From: an uncultured Collinsella sp.
Lineage (GTDB): Bacteria > Actinomycetota > Coriobacteriia > Coriobacteriales > Coriobacteriaceae
NCBI GenBank assembly: GCA_902482615.1
Contig: CABTAA010000050.1
Span: forward strand, 1-9,573
DNA: 9,573 nucleotides
Direction: 5' to 3'
The position numbers were made by a program, and so were the translations under genes. Positions 1 to 6,811 of this stretch are shown piece by piece; the stretch's first letter is position 1, and every line of letters begins with the position of its first letter. The notes under the pieces are model-generated. The model was given only the letters and a program-made list of their open reading frames with translations, did no database searches and was not told the DNA's origin.

Positions 1-1223
1 CCGCCGACGCTTTGCAGCAGCTCTGCCACGTTGGCGTCGGGGTTTTGGCACAGGATATCGAGCAGCTCGATAAAGTCACGAATGACTTCACGCGGCGTCA
101 GGTGCGTATCGGCTCCCGCGCGACCGAATTCGATCTTGAGAAAGTCCACCAAGTCGTTCTCGGTAAGCGTGGGTGTCCAGCCAAAGTAGCCGGCATGGAT
201 CTGCATGAGTTTTTCGATGAGCACCAGCAGTTCCTCATAGGTGAGTGGCTGCAGGCGGATGATGGGCGCGAGCATGTCCTTAAGGTCCTCGCGCGCAAAG
301 CGGCCCTGAGCGAGTCGGCTGCGCAGGGCTTCGTAGGAGAACACGCCGCGGCGGCGGTCTTCGATGGAGGTTGGCGTGCCGCCCATGATCATGCCCAGGT
401 ACTGCGCTTTGCCCTGGAGCGTGTCGTTGTACATGGTCAAGATCTTCTCGTAGTTGTATTGGCGCGTGATCGCGTTGGGAATCTTGTACAGATTCACGAG
501 CTCGTCGATGAGCACCAGCATGCCCTTGTAGCCGCTGCAAACCAAAAAACGAGCGATGAGTTTGACGTAGTCGTACCAGTCGTCATCGCTGATGATGGTT
601 GAGGAGCCCAGCTCGGCGCGTGCCTCACTCTTGGTGCGGTACTCGCCGCGAATCCATTTGGTCACGCGGCTCATAGCTTCTTCGTCGCCCTCGGATACGG
701 CCGCGCGGTAGCGGCGGAGCATACGGGAGAAGTCGAAGCCGTGGACCATTTCCTCGAGCGGGGCCAGTTGGGCATTGACGGCAGACTCATCGGCATCGGC
801 ACACGAGGCGACCCAGCGATCCAGGATAAGGTTGAGTGCACCGCCCTCGGGGCGCGTTTTAGTCGATATGTTGCGGATGAGCTCACGGTAGGTGGCAAGG
901 CCCTGTCCCTGGCCGCCCTGCAGGCGGCGCTCAGGGGATAGGTCGGCATCGGCGACGACGAATCCCTCGCCCATGGCGTGCGTGCGGATGGTCTGGAGCA
1001 AAAAGCTCTTGCCGGCTCCGTAGCGACCGACTAAAAAGCGGAAGCTCGCGCCGCCATCGGCGATGAGACTCAAATCGGTGAGCAGGGCGCGAATCTCGAC
1101 CTCGCGTCCCACGGTGATATAGGGAAGGCCGATGCGCGGGACCACGCCGCCCTTGAGCGAGTTAAGGATAACGGCAGCGACGCGTTTGGGTACACGGGGC
1201 GCTGCGGATGCGGTATCACTCAT
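1..1223 (-). CDS. DUF2791 / BREX-type P-loop ATP-binding protein (3' truncated by window edge)
   Basis: Reading the minus strand from the ATG at 1223 gives about 407 open codons running off position 1. This is a soluble P-loop ATPase. The Walker A motif GRYGAGKS is at residues 66-73, preceded by a VGR(E) segment at 38-41. A Walker B strand VLIDE is at 237-241, followed by LVNLYK, and the region about 280-310 (MIMGGTP, then a Glu-Asp-Arg-Arg stretch) fits the family's sensor region. The layout matches the DUF2791 (BrxC/BrxD-like) family, whose usual length is somewhat above 400 residues, so probably only the C-terminal tip is missing. The start overlaps the stop of the TerB_N gene by 8 nt, which implies translational coupling; an AGAGGA lies about 10 nt upstream of the ATG. 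In this family the ATPase is typically co-encoded with TerB_N/TerB_C proteins and a superfamily 2 helicase. A role in DNA processing or defence is inferred from family and neighbours, not shown. Confidence 0.85.
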   Translation of the reverse strand, partial: MSDTASAAPRVPKRVAAVILNSLKGGVVPRIGLPYITVGREVEIRALLTDLSLIADGGASFRFLVGRYGAGKSFLLQTIRTHAMGEGFVVADADLSPERRLQGGQGQGLATYRELIRNISTKTRPEGGALNLILDRWVASCADADESAVNAQLAPLEEMVHGFDFSRMLRRYRAAVSEGDEEAMSRVTKWIRGEYRTKSEARAELGSSTIISDDDWYDYVKLIARFLVCSGYKGMLVLIDELVNLYKIPNAITRQYNYEKILTMYNDTLQGKAQYLGMIMGGTPTSIEDRRRGVFSYEALRSRLAQGRFAREDLKDMLAPIIRLQPLTYEELLVLIEKLMQIHAGYFGWTPTLTENDLVDFLKIEFGRAGADTHLTPREVIRDFIELLDILCQNPDANVAELLQSVG

Positions 1224-2976
1224 GGTCTAGGTATCCTCTCACGTCTGCTTCGTAGTCCTCGATAATCTGCGGCCCTGCCGCGCTAAATTCAATTACGGTG
1301 TCGCCCACCAGGTCAAAGAGCGCCTCGTTGATGCTGTCGACGAGCATGTCCTCGCTCTGCCCCGATTGCACTACCGCCGATTCCGCCTGTACTGCGTTGT
1401 GCTCGAGCAGCGCGCGGAGATAGGCGTCTGCGGCAGGCGTGAGTTCGTTCGTGGCGTCAGCGGGCGCAACAGCTGCGAACGCGGGCGTCGGCGCGAGAAG
1501 CGGTGCCACGACACCAAACTGTTCGGTGGATATGGTTGGCTCGTCGGTCTCGTCCTGCCGAATGGGTGCCGCGACCGCCTCGACAATCGCGTCGGCTACG
1601 GGCTCGGCTTCCGGTTGCCCTGAGTCCGCTGCCTCGGCTTCCACAGGTGCGCCGTCCTCGCGCTCTTCGTCGATTAAAAGTGCTTCGCGCGTTTGCGCAG
1701 CGGCGCTCCGAATGTGCCCCAGCTGAGTCAGGTCGATATCGATCTTGACGGGCTGGTGTGCGGCGTCCCACGAAAGCCATGCCACAATCTCGTCATCGAT
1801 AATCTTGGCCATATATTTGGGGACCTTTTCTTCCTTAAGGGGATGGGCGGGGTCCAGCGCCAGGCGCAGGCGTTGGTCGCAGGCGCGCATCATTTCACCG
1901 AGCTTGCTGCTCTTTTGCCTACTACCATGGATACGCATACATTCCCAAAAGCCGTTTTGGCAACGGTAGATGTGGATGGGATCCAGGCGGTATTCGCAGT
2001 CCTCGTGGCGCTCGGGCGCAAAGAATACGGCCGAGGCAAACATGGTGTAGGGCATGGCCGTCTCCTCCCCAAACAAGCTCGCTACGATGCCGGTCTTTCG
2101 GTGCGTGTCATAGTAGCGCGCCATGCGGACATACACGGCGCATGCCACGTGGCGCAGATCGCGGTGGTGGCTGCGGTCAAGCCGCGAGTTACTTAGGTTG
2201 TACGTGGAGAGGGCGTTGATGGCGGCCATGAGTCGCTCCTCGCGCACCTCATCGGGCGGAAGGGGGAGCGTGGGCTCGGAGGTTTTGCGACGTTTGGGGG
2301 TCTGGTCGGACGGTGCCGGTGCCGGTACAAGGTCTCGTGCCGCGCGCCGCAGCTCGATAAGGGCGTTATCGAACATGACGGTTTTAGAGTCGCGGAGCAG
2401 CTTGGGGTCGAGCCCATGGAATACGGCGTAATCCTGCAACCACACGCGTGCAAACCGATCAATGCCGGGCTCGAAGGCGCGATAGACATCCCAAAAGGCC
2501 TTGATCTTGTTAAAACCGTCGAACGGGTCATCTACGCCAATGCCGCAAATCAGCTCATAGAGATACAGAAAGGCAAAGGACGTAGACGTTTCCTCGACGG
2601 TTCCGCGGCGCACTTGGGCACGCCAGGTAAAGTAGCCGCGCAGCTGCCGGTCGCTCATGGCGTTGTAGGTGGGAAAGTACGACTTAAAGGTGCCGTTGTA
2701 GGGACAGTCGTCCTCAAAGTCGGCCATCAGCAGGCCCTGGCGGTAAAAAAGCTCGGCTTCCGAAAGCCAGCGGCCCGCACCGCCCTTGGGGTCATCCTGC
2801 CAGCGCGATATCTCGCGCATTTTACGGTACTGGTCGGGGAGGAAATTCTGCATCTGTCGGCCGGTTTTGAGAATCGGCTCGTCTGCGTAGACTTCATGTG
2901 AGAAGCGGGCAGACTGATGGGTCCGGGCCTCGGCCATAATGCGCTCGATGAGCATCTTGATGTCCTGGTCGGCCAC
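1216..2976 (-). CDS. TerB_N / TerB_C domain protein
   Basis: This is a 586-residue soluble protein. Residues about 45-215 match the TerB N-terminal domain: ELFYRQGLLMADFEDDCPY, FPTYNAMSDRQLRGYFTWRA and FAFLYLYELICGIG are typical of it. A proline- and charge-rich linker follows (217-245), then the conserved middle region (about 245-400, including YYDTHRK and IYRCQNGFWEC). The TerB_C domain runs from about 408 (KIDIDLTQLGHIR) to the end (INEALFDLVGDTVIEF, IIEDYEADVRGYL), interrupted by an Ala/Glu/Pro-rich insert at about 440-510. No tellurite-binding TerB core is evident, as is normal for this architecture. The start is GTG at 2976, chosen because AGGAGGAG lies 2-3 nt upstream and the N-terminus aligns with the family. 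It is the first gene of a pair with the downstream ATPase (8-nt overlap). TerB_N/TerB_C proteins are predicted parts of membrane- or DNA-associated stress and conflict systems; the exact function is unknown. Confidence 0.85.
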   Translation of the reverse strand: MADQDIKMLIERIMAEARTHQSARFSHEVYADEPILKTGRQMQNFLPDQYRKMREISRWQDDPKGGAGRWLSEAELFYRQGLLMADFEDDCPYNGTFKSYFPTYNAMSDRQLRGYFTWRAQVRRGTVEETSTSFAFLYLYELICGIGVDDPFDGFNKIKAFWDVYRAFEPGIDRFARVWLQDYAVFHGLDPKLLRDSKTVMFDNALIELRRAARDLVPAPAPSDQTPKRRKTSEPTLPLPPDEVREERLMAAINALSTYNLSNSRLDRSHHRDLRHVACAVYVRMARYYDTHRKTGIVASLFGEETAMPYTMFASAVFFAPERHEDCEYRLDPIHIYRCQNGFWECMRIHGSRQKSSKLGEMMRACDQRLRLALDPAHPLKEEKVPKYMAKIIDDEIVAWLSWDAAHQPVKIDIDLTQLGHIRSAAAQTREALLIDEEREDGAPVEAEAADSGQPEAEPVADAIVEAVAAPIRQDETDEPTISTEQFGVVAPLLAPTPAFAAVAPADATNELTPAADAYLRALLEHNAVQAESAVVQSGQSEDMLVDSINEALFDLVGDTVIEFSAAGPQIIEDYEADVRGYLDHE

Positions 2977-3012
2977 CGCTCCTCCTCTCGAACGCAGCTA
3001 CGGTGACCTCAT

Positions 3013-3021
3013 ATCATAGCA
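3013..3021 (-). promoter_or_regulatory. Extended -10 promoter for the TerB_N/ATPase operon
   Basis: The minus strand reads TGCTATGAT, an extended -10 element (TGn plus a TATGAT hexamer differing from TATAAT at one base). No good -35 is visible 17 nt upstream, as is common for extended -10 promoters. Predicted initiation near 3006 would give a leader of about 30 nt that ends with the AGGAGGAG ribosome binding site before the GTG at 2976. Inferred from sequence only. Confidence 0.45.
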
Positions 3022-3063
3022 CAGCATCAAACAGGTGTTCGAGATACCGCTGCGTTGATAGAT

Positions 3064-3780
3064 TTAGAACAGGAGGGCGTAGATGACGGCGATGACGACG
3101 GAGGGGAGCATATTGGCCGTGCGGAAGGTCTGAGGACGGATGAGGTTGACGCCGACGCAGAAGATGAGCATGGAGCCTACGAGCGAAAGGCTGTTGAGGG
3201 CTGCTGTGGTCATGATGGGGGAGAGCGCGCCGGCAAACAACGTGATCGTCCCCTGGAACACGGCTACGGGCAGGGCCGAGAAGATGCAGCCGCGTCCGAG
3301 CGACGCCGTCATGGTGCAGACGATGATGCAGTCCAGTGCGCCCTTGAGGGCAAGCGTTGACCAGTCGCCGAGCAGGCCGTCCTGGATCGATCCCACAATT
3401 GCCATGGCGCCGATACACACGGTGAGTGAAGTCGAGACAAAAGCGTTGGTGAACTCGTTATCGCCCTCACTGCCGGTCTTGCGCTTGAGCCATTCGCCAA
3501 GGTTCTCGATGGCGGCTTCCAAGTTGACGGCCTCGCCGATGAGCGAACCGAGCGCAAATGAGACGATGAGCATGGTGGTGCCGGTGGTCGCTAGCGCCTT
3601 CCCATCGATAAGGAGCATCTTTTGCATGGTGCCGCCAAGGCCGATAAACAGGACGCACAGCCCCGATGCTTTCATGAGCGTGTCTTGGATGCGCGGTGTG
3701 ATGAAGCGGCCGCCCGCTAATCCCAAAAGACCGCCCGCAACTAAAAGCACAACGTTGATGATTGTTCCCAAGCCCGGCAT
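3064..3780 (-). CDS. DUF554 family integral membrane protein
   Basis: This is a 238-residue, strongly hydrophobic protein with about seven membrane segments (roughly 6-22, 38-54, 66-86, 117-133, 147-190 as a helical pair, 194-213 and 224-238). It matches the DUF554 (YdfK-like) family along its whole length. The hallmark stretch is at 123-165: CIGAMAIVGSIQDGLLGD, then the conserved ALD and the SLGRGC turn. DUF554 proteins are widespread in Firmicutes and Actinobacteria; they are presumed transporters but no substrate is established. An in-frame ATG exists farther upstream at 3849. The start at 3780 is preferred because AGGAGG sits 4 nt before it, the N-terminus MPGLGTIINV is the family's usual beginning, and the upstream extension is not membrane-like. 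The gene stands between the surface operon and the TerB_N operon and seems functionally unrelated to either. Confidence 0.88.
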   Translation of the reverse strand: MPGLGTIINVVLLVAGGLLGLAGGRFITPRIQDTLMKASGLCVLFIGLGGTMQKMLLIDGKALATTGTTMLIVSFALGSLIGEAVNLEAAIENLGEWLKRKTGSEGDNEFTNAFVSTSLTVCIGAMAIVGSIQDGLLGDWSTLALKGALDCIIVCTMTASLGRGCIFSALPVAVFQGTITLFAGALSPIMTTAALNSLSLVGSMLIFCVGVNLIRPQTFRTANMLPSVVIAVIYALLF

Positions 3781-3797
3781 GAGCCCTCCTGTATTGA

Positions 3798-3819
3798 TGC
3801 CAACGTGGCAATCGTAGCA
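3798..3819 (-). promoter_or_regulatory. Extended -10 promoter with adjacent palindrome upstream of the DUF554 gene
   Basis: The minus strand carries TGCTACGAT (3811-3819), an extended -10 like that of the TerB_N operon. It is followed directly by the palindrome TGCCA-CGT-TGGCA (3798-3810), which would cover the predicted start of transcription about 25 nt before the ATG at 3780. The palindrome could be an operator. No clear -35 is seen. Both assignments are inference from sequence. Confidence 0.35.
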
Positions 3820-3898
3820 GAACGAAATGCGAGGCACATCGCGACTCATCTAATACGTTATATAAGTGGTGTTAGGAATGATGTGCAGCATTTAAGCC

Positions 3899-5329
3899 TC
3901 AGGTGGTTGTCGGGACATAGGGATAGTATTCAAAGCGCAGTGTCATAAGCCGCTGCGGGGATTCAATAGCCGCGGCGATGATATTGGCATCGCGGGCACG
4001 ATCAAACCCTTCGAGTTCGATCTGATACGAGACGTCTTGCATAATGTCCAGACGTCGCCAGGCTAGGAGTGTGTCACCATCGAATTCCAAGGTCTTGCCT
4101 CCGTCTGGAGCAACGGCGTATAGACGCAGCTTGGCGGTGGTTGCAGGGTCGACAACCGTGACCTTTTTAATTTCGTTTCGAGTATTCTTGGCGCCCAACA
4201 AGGTGAGCAGTGTTGGGGCCACGACCTCGCCCGATGGCAAAAAGACGACTTCGATGGATTCGGGAAATGCGATGATAGCCGACTTGCGGACGGGCTGATT
4301 GGCGGCGGCAACTTCAATGTTCGCAGCGTCGATGACCTCTATGTGGTCGAGCGCGGCAAGCACGCAGCAGTTACCTTCATCGATCTCTTGAGGATCAGCA
4401 AGCCCCAGACTGTCCGCGAACTCGGGATCGTTTGGATCGGTAGCGGGCTCATTCGGTGCTTCGAAAGAAGCTGGGACGCTGTTTGTCGGCGACGGCGTGT
4501 CGCCCGCACCTGCTTCTTTATCCGTGCTCTCTTCTTGTATGGTTGCGTTGATGGGTTCGTCGTTTGAGGGGAGCGTCTTGGCGTCAAGCGCGGAGGGGAG
4601 AATTCCGATGGCTCCGGATCCGTTCCACTCCATTTCGAGAAGCGCCGGGTCGGCAAGAATGCGTTGCCTGCTTTGCGCGTGGGCATCGATTTCAATAGGG
4701 CCTGCCTCTATCCCTCGTGTAAGACTGAGTGATCCGGCTGGCTTCTCGAAATGAGCGTCTGTGTCTTTGGCGCTGACGGCGTAGAACAGCAGGGACGCTT
4801 CTCCCGCCGCGATGGCATCGGTGCCGGCTTTGGTCAGCCGCAACGATGCCGTGAATGAGAGGGTGGGCTGCGTGTCGTCTGCATTCGCGGCGGCGCAGCC
4901 CAGACATATACCGCCTCCTTTCTCGAAAAACGTACCGTCGAAGGCGACCTTCGCTCCGTTCGCCGAGTCATCGATCGAAGCGATGTCGATGCGCAGCTCT
5001 AAATTGCATGGATCGCCATCTGCATCGAGCACAACCGAGCGCCACGTGCAGACGGCGCACCCCGCCTGGGAGCCGTTTGCCTTGTTCGAACGATTGATAT
5101 CCACGACTATCGAGCCGTCCGTATTACGACGAAGGCATCCCGAGGTCGAGATTGCGGCCTGTGCGATCGAAAAACGCTTGCACGCAATGGCGCTCGACGG
5201 ATTTGGTGCGGAACTTAGGGCTGCTGGTAAGGAGTCTGCCATGACGGGAGTCGCCCAAGCGGCGACAGGCGTTCCGGTTGCGAGCGCGCCGCAGAGTGCG
5301 ACGACGGGCAAAAGGTTCTTCGATGCCAT
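3899..5329 (-). CDS. Secreted cysteine-containing surface protein, function unknown
   Basis: This is a 476-residue exported protein with no family I can name. A signal peptide is clear: Lys4, a hydrophobic core (about 6-20) and a probable cleavage after AWA (residue 26). The N-terminal domain (about 45-215) is beta-rich and holds seven cysteines (50, 65, 91, 94, 108, 142, 145), including two CxxC pairs, CAVC and CLGC. A low-complexity Asp/Glu/Pro/Ser/Thr linker follows (about 252-318), then a second beta-rich domain (about 325-473) introduced by the vicinal pair Cys321-Cys322. There is no C-terminal sorting signal or membrane anchor, so it may be released or held by partners. ATG 5329 follows AGGAGA at 4-5 nt and lies 18 nt after the stop of the LAQTG gene, so it is the last gene of the five-gene surface operon. 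The CxxC pairs could form disulfides or bind a metal; the sequence does not decide. Confidence 0.75.
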   Translation of the reverse strand: MASKNLLPVVALCGALATGTPVAAWATPVMADSLPAALSSAPNPSSAIACKRFSIAQAAISTSGCLRRNTDGSIVVDINRSNKANGSQAGCAVCTWRSVVLDADGDPCNLELRIDIASIDDSANGAKVAFDGTFFEKGGGICLGCAAANADDTQPTLSFTASLRLTKAGTDAIAAGEASLLFYAVSAKDTDAHFEKPAGSLSLTRGIEAGPIEIDAHAQSRQRILADPALLEMEWNGSGAIGILPSALDAKTLPSNDEPINATIQEESTDKEAGAGDTPSPTNSVPASFEAPNEPATDPNDPEFADSLGLADPQEIDEGNCCVLAALDHIEVIDAANIEVAAANQPVRKSAIIAFPESIEVVFLPSGEVVAPTLLTLLGAKNTRNEIKKVTVVDPATTAKLRLYAVAPDGGKTLEFDGDTLLAWRRLDIMQDVSYQIELEGFDRARDANIIAAAIESPQRLMTLRFEYYPYVPTTT

Positions 5330-5347
5330 GGGGTCTCCTTAGCTAAT

Positions 5348-5629
5348 TTAGTGCGGCCTGTCCGTGTTTTGTTTCTGGCTGCGTTTGATGTGCAGGCCGA
5401 GGCCGGCGGTTCCCGCGCCTGCTGCTGTGGCGCCTGCTGCCAAGAGCCATCGTCTGTCGCCTGTCTGCGCCAACGGTTCCTCGCGATCGCCGCGGTCGAG
5501 CTCCGAGAGGTCGACCGTCACTTGCGTGGCGGCCTGCGCCTGTTCTTGCTGGGCAAAGGCCATGGCTGGCCCAAACGCTAGGATGCTGACGGCGGCGGCC
5601 AGGGCGACAGCCTTATGCCGTGTGCGCAC
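5348..5629 (-). CDS. Small LPXTG-like (LAQTG) sortase-anchored protein
   Basis: From GTG 5629 this encodes 93 residues. A signal peptide (MRTRHK, hydrophobic 7-22, cleavage near AMA or AFA at 24-26) is followed by a short mature region of about 27 residues. A sorting signal closes it: LAQTG at 53-57, a hydrophobic Ala/Gly-rich segment (61-80) and a basic tail (IKRSQK). LAxTG variants are known substrates of class E-type sortases in high-GC Gram-positives. The mature part, barely longer than a spacer, suggests a wall-attached linker or an anchor for another protein rather than an enzyme. The open frame extends to a TTG at 5659, but GTG 5629 gives a normal signal-peptide N-terminus. The gene overlaps the end of the preceding secreted-protein gene by 17 nt and has no strong ribosome binding site, so translational coupling is likely. 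No sortase gene is in the window. Confidence 0.75.
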   Translation of the reverse strand: MRTRHKAVALAAAVSILAFGPAMAFAQQEQAQAATQVTVDLSELDRGDREEPLAQTGDRRWLLAAGATAAGAGTAGLGLHIKRSQKQNTDRPH

Positions 5630-6212
5630 CGGGCTCGACCGTCCAGGTGATCGTTGCAACCTGATCGCCTTCGCCGGTTACGCGGAAGATGTCGCGCGTG
5701 ACGCGGGCGACGTTTCCGCTTGTCTTGAGCTTAATTTTGTCCTTGCCGCCGGCAATGCCCTGGTAGCCCATGTCGAAGGCTGCGTTCTTGGAAAGATCGA
5801 GGCCCGTCCCCTGCGTTGCGGCGCTGGCGTTCTGGAGCGCGCCGTCGGGGCCGACCTTAAAGTCGATGGAGTTCTGCGCGGTTCCGGCCTTGGCGTCGGC
5901 AGCAATGGTCCAGGTGTTCATGGCGTCGATCTTCATGTTGGTGACATGGATGCCGTAGGCCGAATGATTGTCGATGGTGGTCGCGTCTTCTGAGGGGCCC
6001 TGAAGCGTGCCGTCAGCCTTGGCGACGAAGGGAATAACCGTCGGAACTTTGAACTCAACGTTGTCGATCTCGGTCCTGACCATTACTTTCGTGGTTCCAA
6101 CGCGCCCGGCCGCCATAGCTGGCGTCGGGACGGCACCCATTGCGAGCGCGAGCGCGAGCCCTGCGCCCACGACGAGCGCTCTGGCTCCGTTCATGTTCCT
6201 GGTGATGTCCAT
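5613..6212 (-). CDS. Secreted beta-rich surface protein, WxL-like C-terminus, function unknown
   Basis: This is a 199-residue exported protein. The signal peptide has a basic start, a long Ala/Leu/Val core (11-28) and a probable cleavage after PAMA (residue 34). The mature part reads as a beta-sandwich: VEFKVPTVIPFVAKADGTL (52-70), an Asn-rich turn with IDNHSAYGIHVTNMKI (80-95), a WTI strand at 101 and a closing ATITWTV strand (186-192). This recalls WxL-type and related secreted fibre or adhesin modules, in which a VPT-PF-DG segment opens the fold and a TITW strand closes it; I infer only general resemblance. There are no cysteines and no sorting signal. ATG 6212 has AAAGGA about 6-7 nt upstream. 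It is the third gene of the surface operon, preceded by an 89-nt gap with a hairpin, and its stop lies inside the next gene. Confidence 0.75.
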   Translation of the reverse strand: MDITRNMNGARALVVGAGLALALAMGAVPTPAMAAGRVGTTKVMVRTEIDNVEFKVPTVIPFVAKADGTLQGPSEDATTIDNHSAYGIHVTNMKIDAMNTWTIAADAKAGTAQNSIDFKVGPDGALQNASAATQGTGLDLSKNAAFDMGYQGIAGGKDKIKLKTSGNVARVTRDIFRVTGEGDQVATITWTVEPGAHTA

Positions 6213-6232
6213 GGTCGTTCCTTTCTATTCGC

Positions 6233-6249
6233 CGCGGGCCGTCCCCGCG
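6233..6249 (-). other. GC-rich hairpin between surface-operon genes
   Basis: The minus strand reads CGCGGG-GACGG-CCCGCG, a perfect 6-bp stem with a 5-nt loop in the 89-nt gap between the membrane-anchored protein and the WxL-like protein. It has no following U-run, so it is not a standard intrinsic terminator. It ends about 10 nt before the AAAGGA ribosome binding site of the downstream gene. It may mark an mRNA processing or stabilising site that sets a different expression level for the three secreted proteins downstream. Confidence 0.5.
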
Positions 6250-6301
6250 ATGATTGGACGAATGCTGGTGAATTGCGTGCGGTGCCGCGTCGGCCGGAAG
6301 G

Positions 6302-6811
6302 CTAGTTCTCGGCTTGCTCAACCCGTACCTTGACACGTGTCGGATTGCCGTGGCTGTCGAGGGTCTTGGCATCGAGTGCCTGGATCTCGATGTACGCCTC
6401 GCCTTCTTTGATGTCGCCGGCGGGGCACGTCTCGATTGTCTTGCCGGTCTCGACCACACCGGATTCGTACATGGTCTCGTCGTTTTGGATGACGCGGAAT
6501 CGCTGGGGAAATTTATTGTCTTGGACGTTTTGCACGTTGACGCGCAGCTTGCCGTCCTCCTGCAGCTGAGCGACCGGCGCGACCGAAATCGTCATCATGT
6601 TGTCGCGGACGATGGCGTCGAGCTCATCTTGGATTTCCTGACGCGTTTTGCCCTCGGCCGTCGTAACCGAAGCGCCCGCCTCGGGTACGGGCTGCGACTG
6701 CCAAGCGTATAGTCCGACGGCGACAAGGGCACAGACGATGGCCAAGCAGGCAACGATGAGCTTCTTGCGACGACCCAGGCCTGCAAAGCGGGGTGGCTTC
6801 TTCGCGCTCAT
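6302..6811 (-). CDS. Membrane-anchored protein with extracytoplasmic domain, function unknown
   Basis: This is a 169-residue protein with a basic cytoplasmic N-terminus (MSAKKPPRFAGLGRRKK), one membrane helix (about 17-36) and an exterior domain. The exterior part starts with a linker (37-55), then an amphipathic stretch RQEIQDELDAIVRDNMM (57-73). A beta-rich domain follows with MMTISVAPVA, a VNVQNVQDN turn, MYESGVVETGKTIETCP (114-130) and GEAYIEIQALD. The pattern 'helix ending in MMTIS, then a YESG-PG-type turn' recalls small extracytoplasmic domains of gut anaerobes found beside secreted surface proteins, but I cannot attach a named family with certainty. ATG 6811 is chosen because AAGGA lies about 6 nt before it and it overlaps the preceding stop in an ATGA (4-nt) junction; the frame remains open to 7129 but that part is a shadow of the upstream gene. 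It is the second gene of the surface operon and a candidate membrane anchor or assembly platform. Confidence 0.78.
   Translation of the reverse strand: MSAKKPPRFAGLGRRKKLIVACLAIVCALVAVGLYAWQSQPVPEAGASVTTAEGKTRQEIQDELDAIVRDNMMTISVAPVAQLQEDGKLRVNVQNVQDNKFPQRFRVIQNDETMYESGVVETGKTIETCPAGDIKEGEAYIEIQALDAKTLDSHGNPTRVKVRVEQAEN

Noticed and set aside
12..602. A 196-codon plus-strand open frame over the DUF2791 ATPase
   Set aside because: The opposite strand holds a continuous frame with Walker motifs, and this frame is its compositional shadow.
2305..2330. Tandem GGTGCC repeats
   Set aside because: They encode an Ala-Pro linker in the TerB_N protein and need no further explanation.
3140..3817. A 225-codon plus-strand open frame opposite the DUF554 gene
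   Set aside because: The DUF554 protein matches its family along its full length; the antisense frame shows no recognisable domain.
3064..3849. Upstream start (3849) for the DUF554 protein
   Set aside because: The 23 extra residues are not membrane-like, and the ATG at 3780 has an ideal ribosome binding site. The extended -10 at 3811-3819 would also lie inside the longer version.
6139..6163. Tandem GCGAGC repeats
   Set aside because: They encode the Ala/Leu hydrophobic core of the signal peptide of the 199-aa secreted protein, so this is ordinary low-complexity coding.
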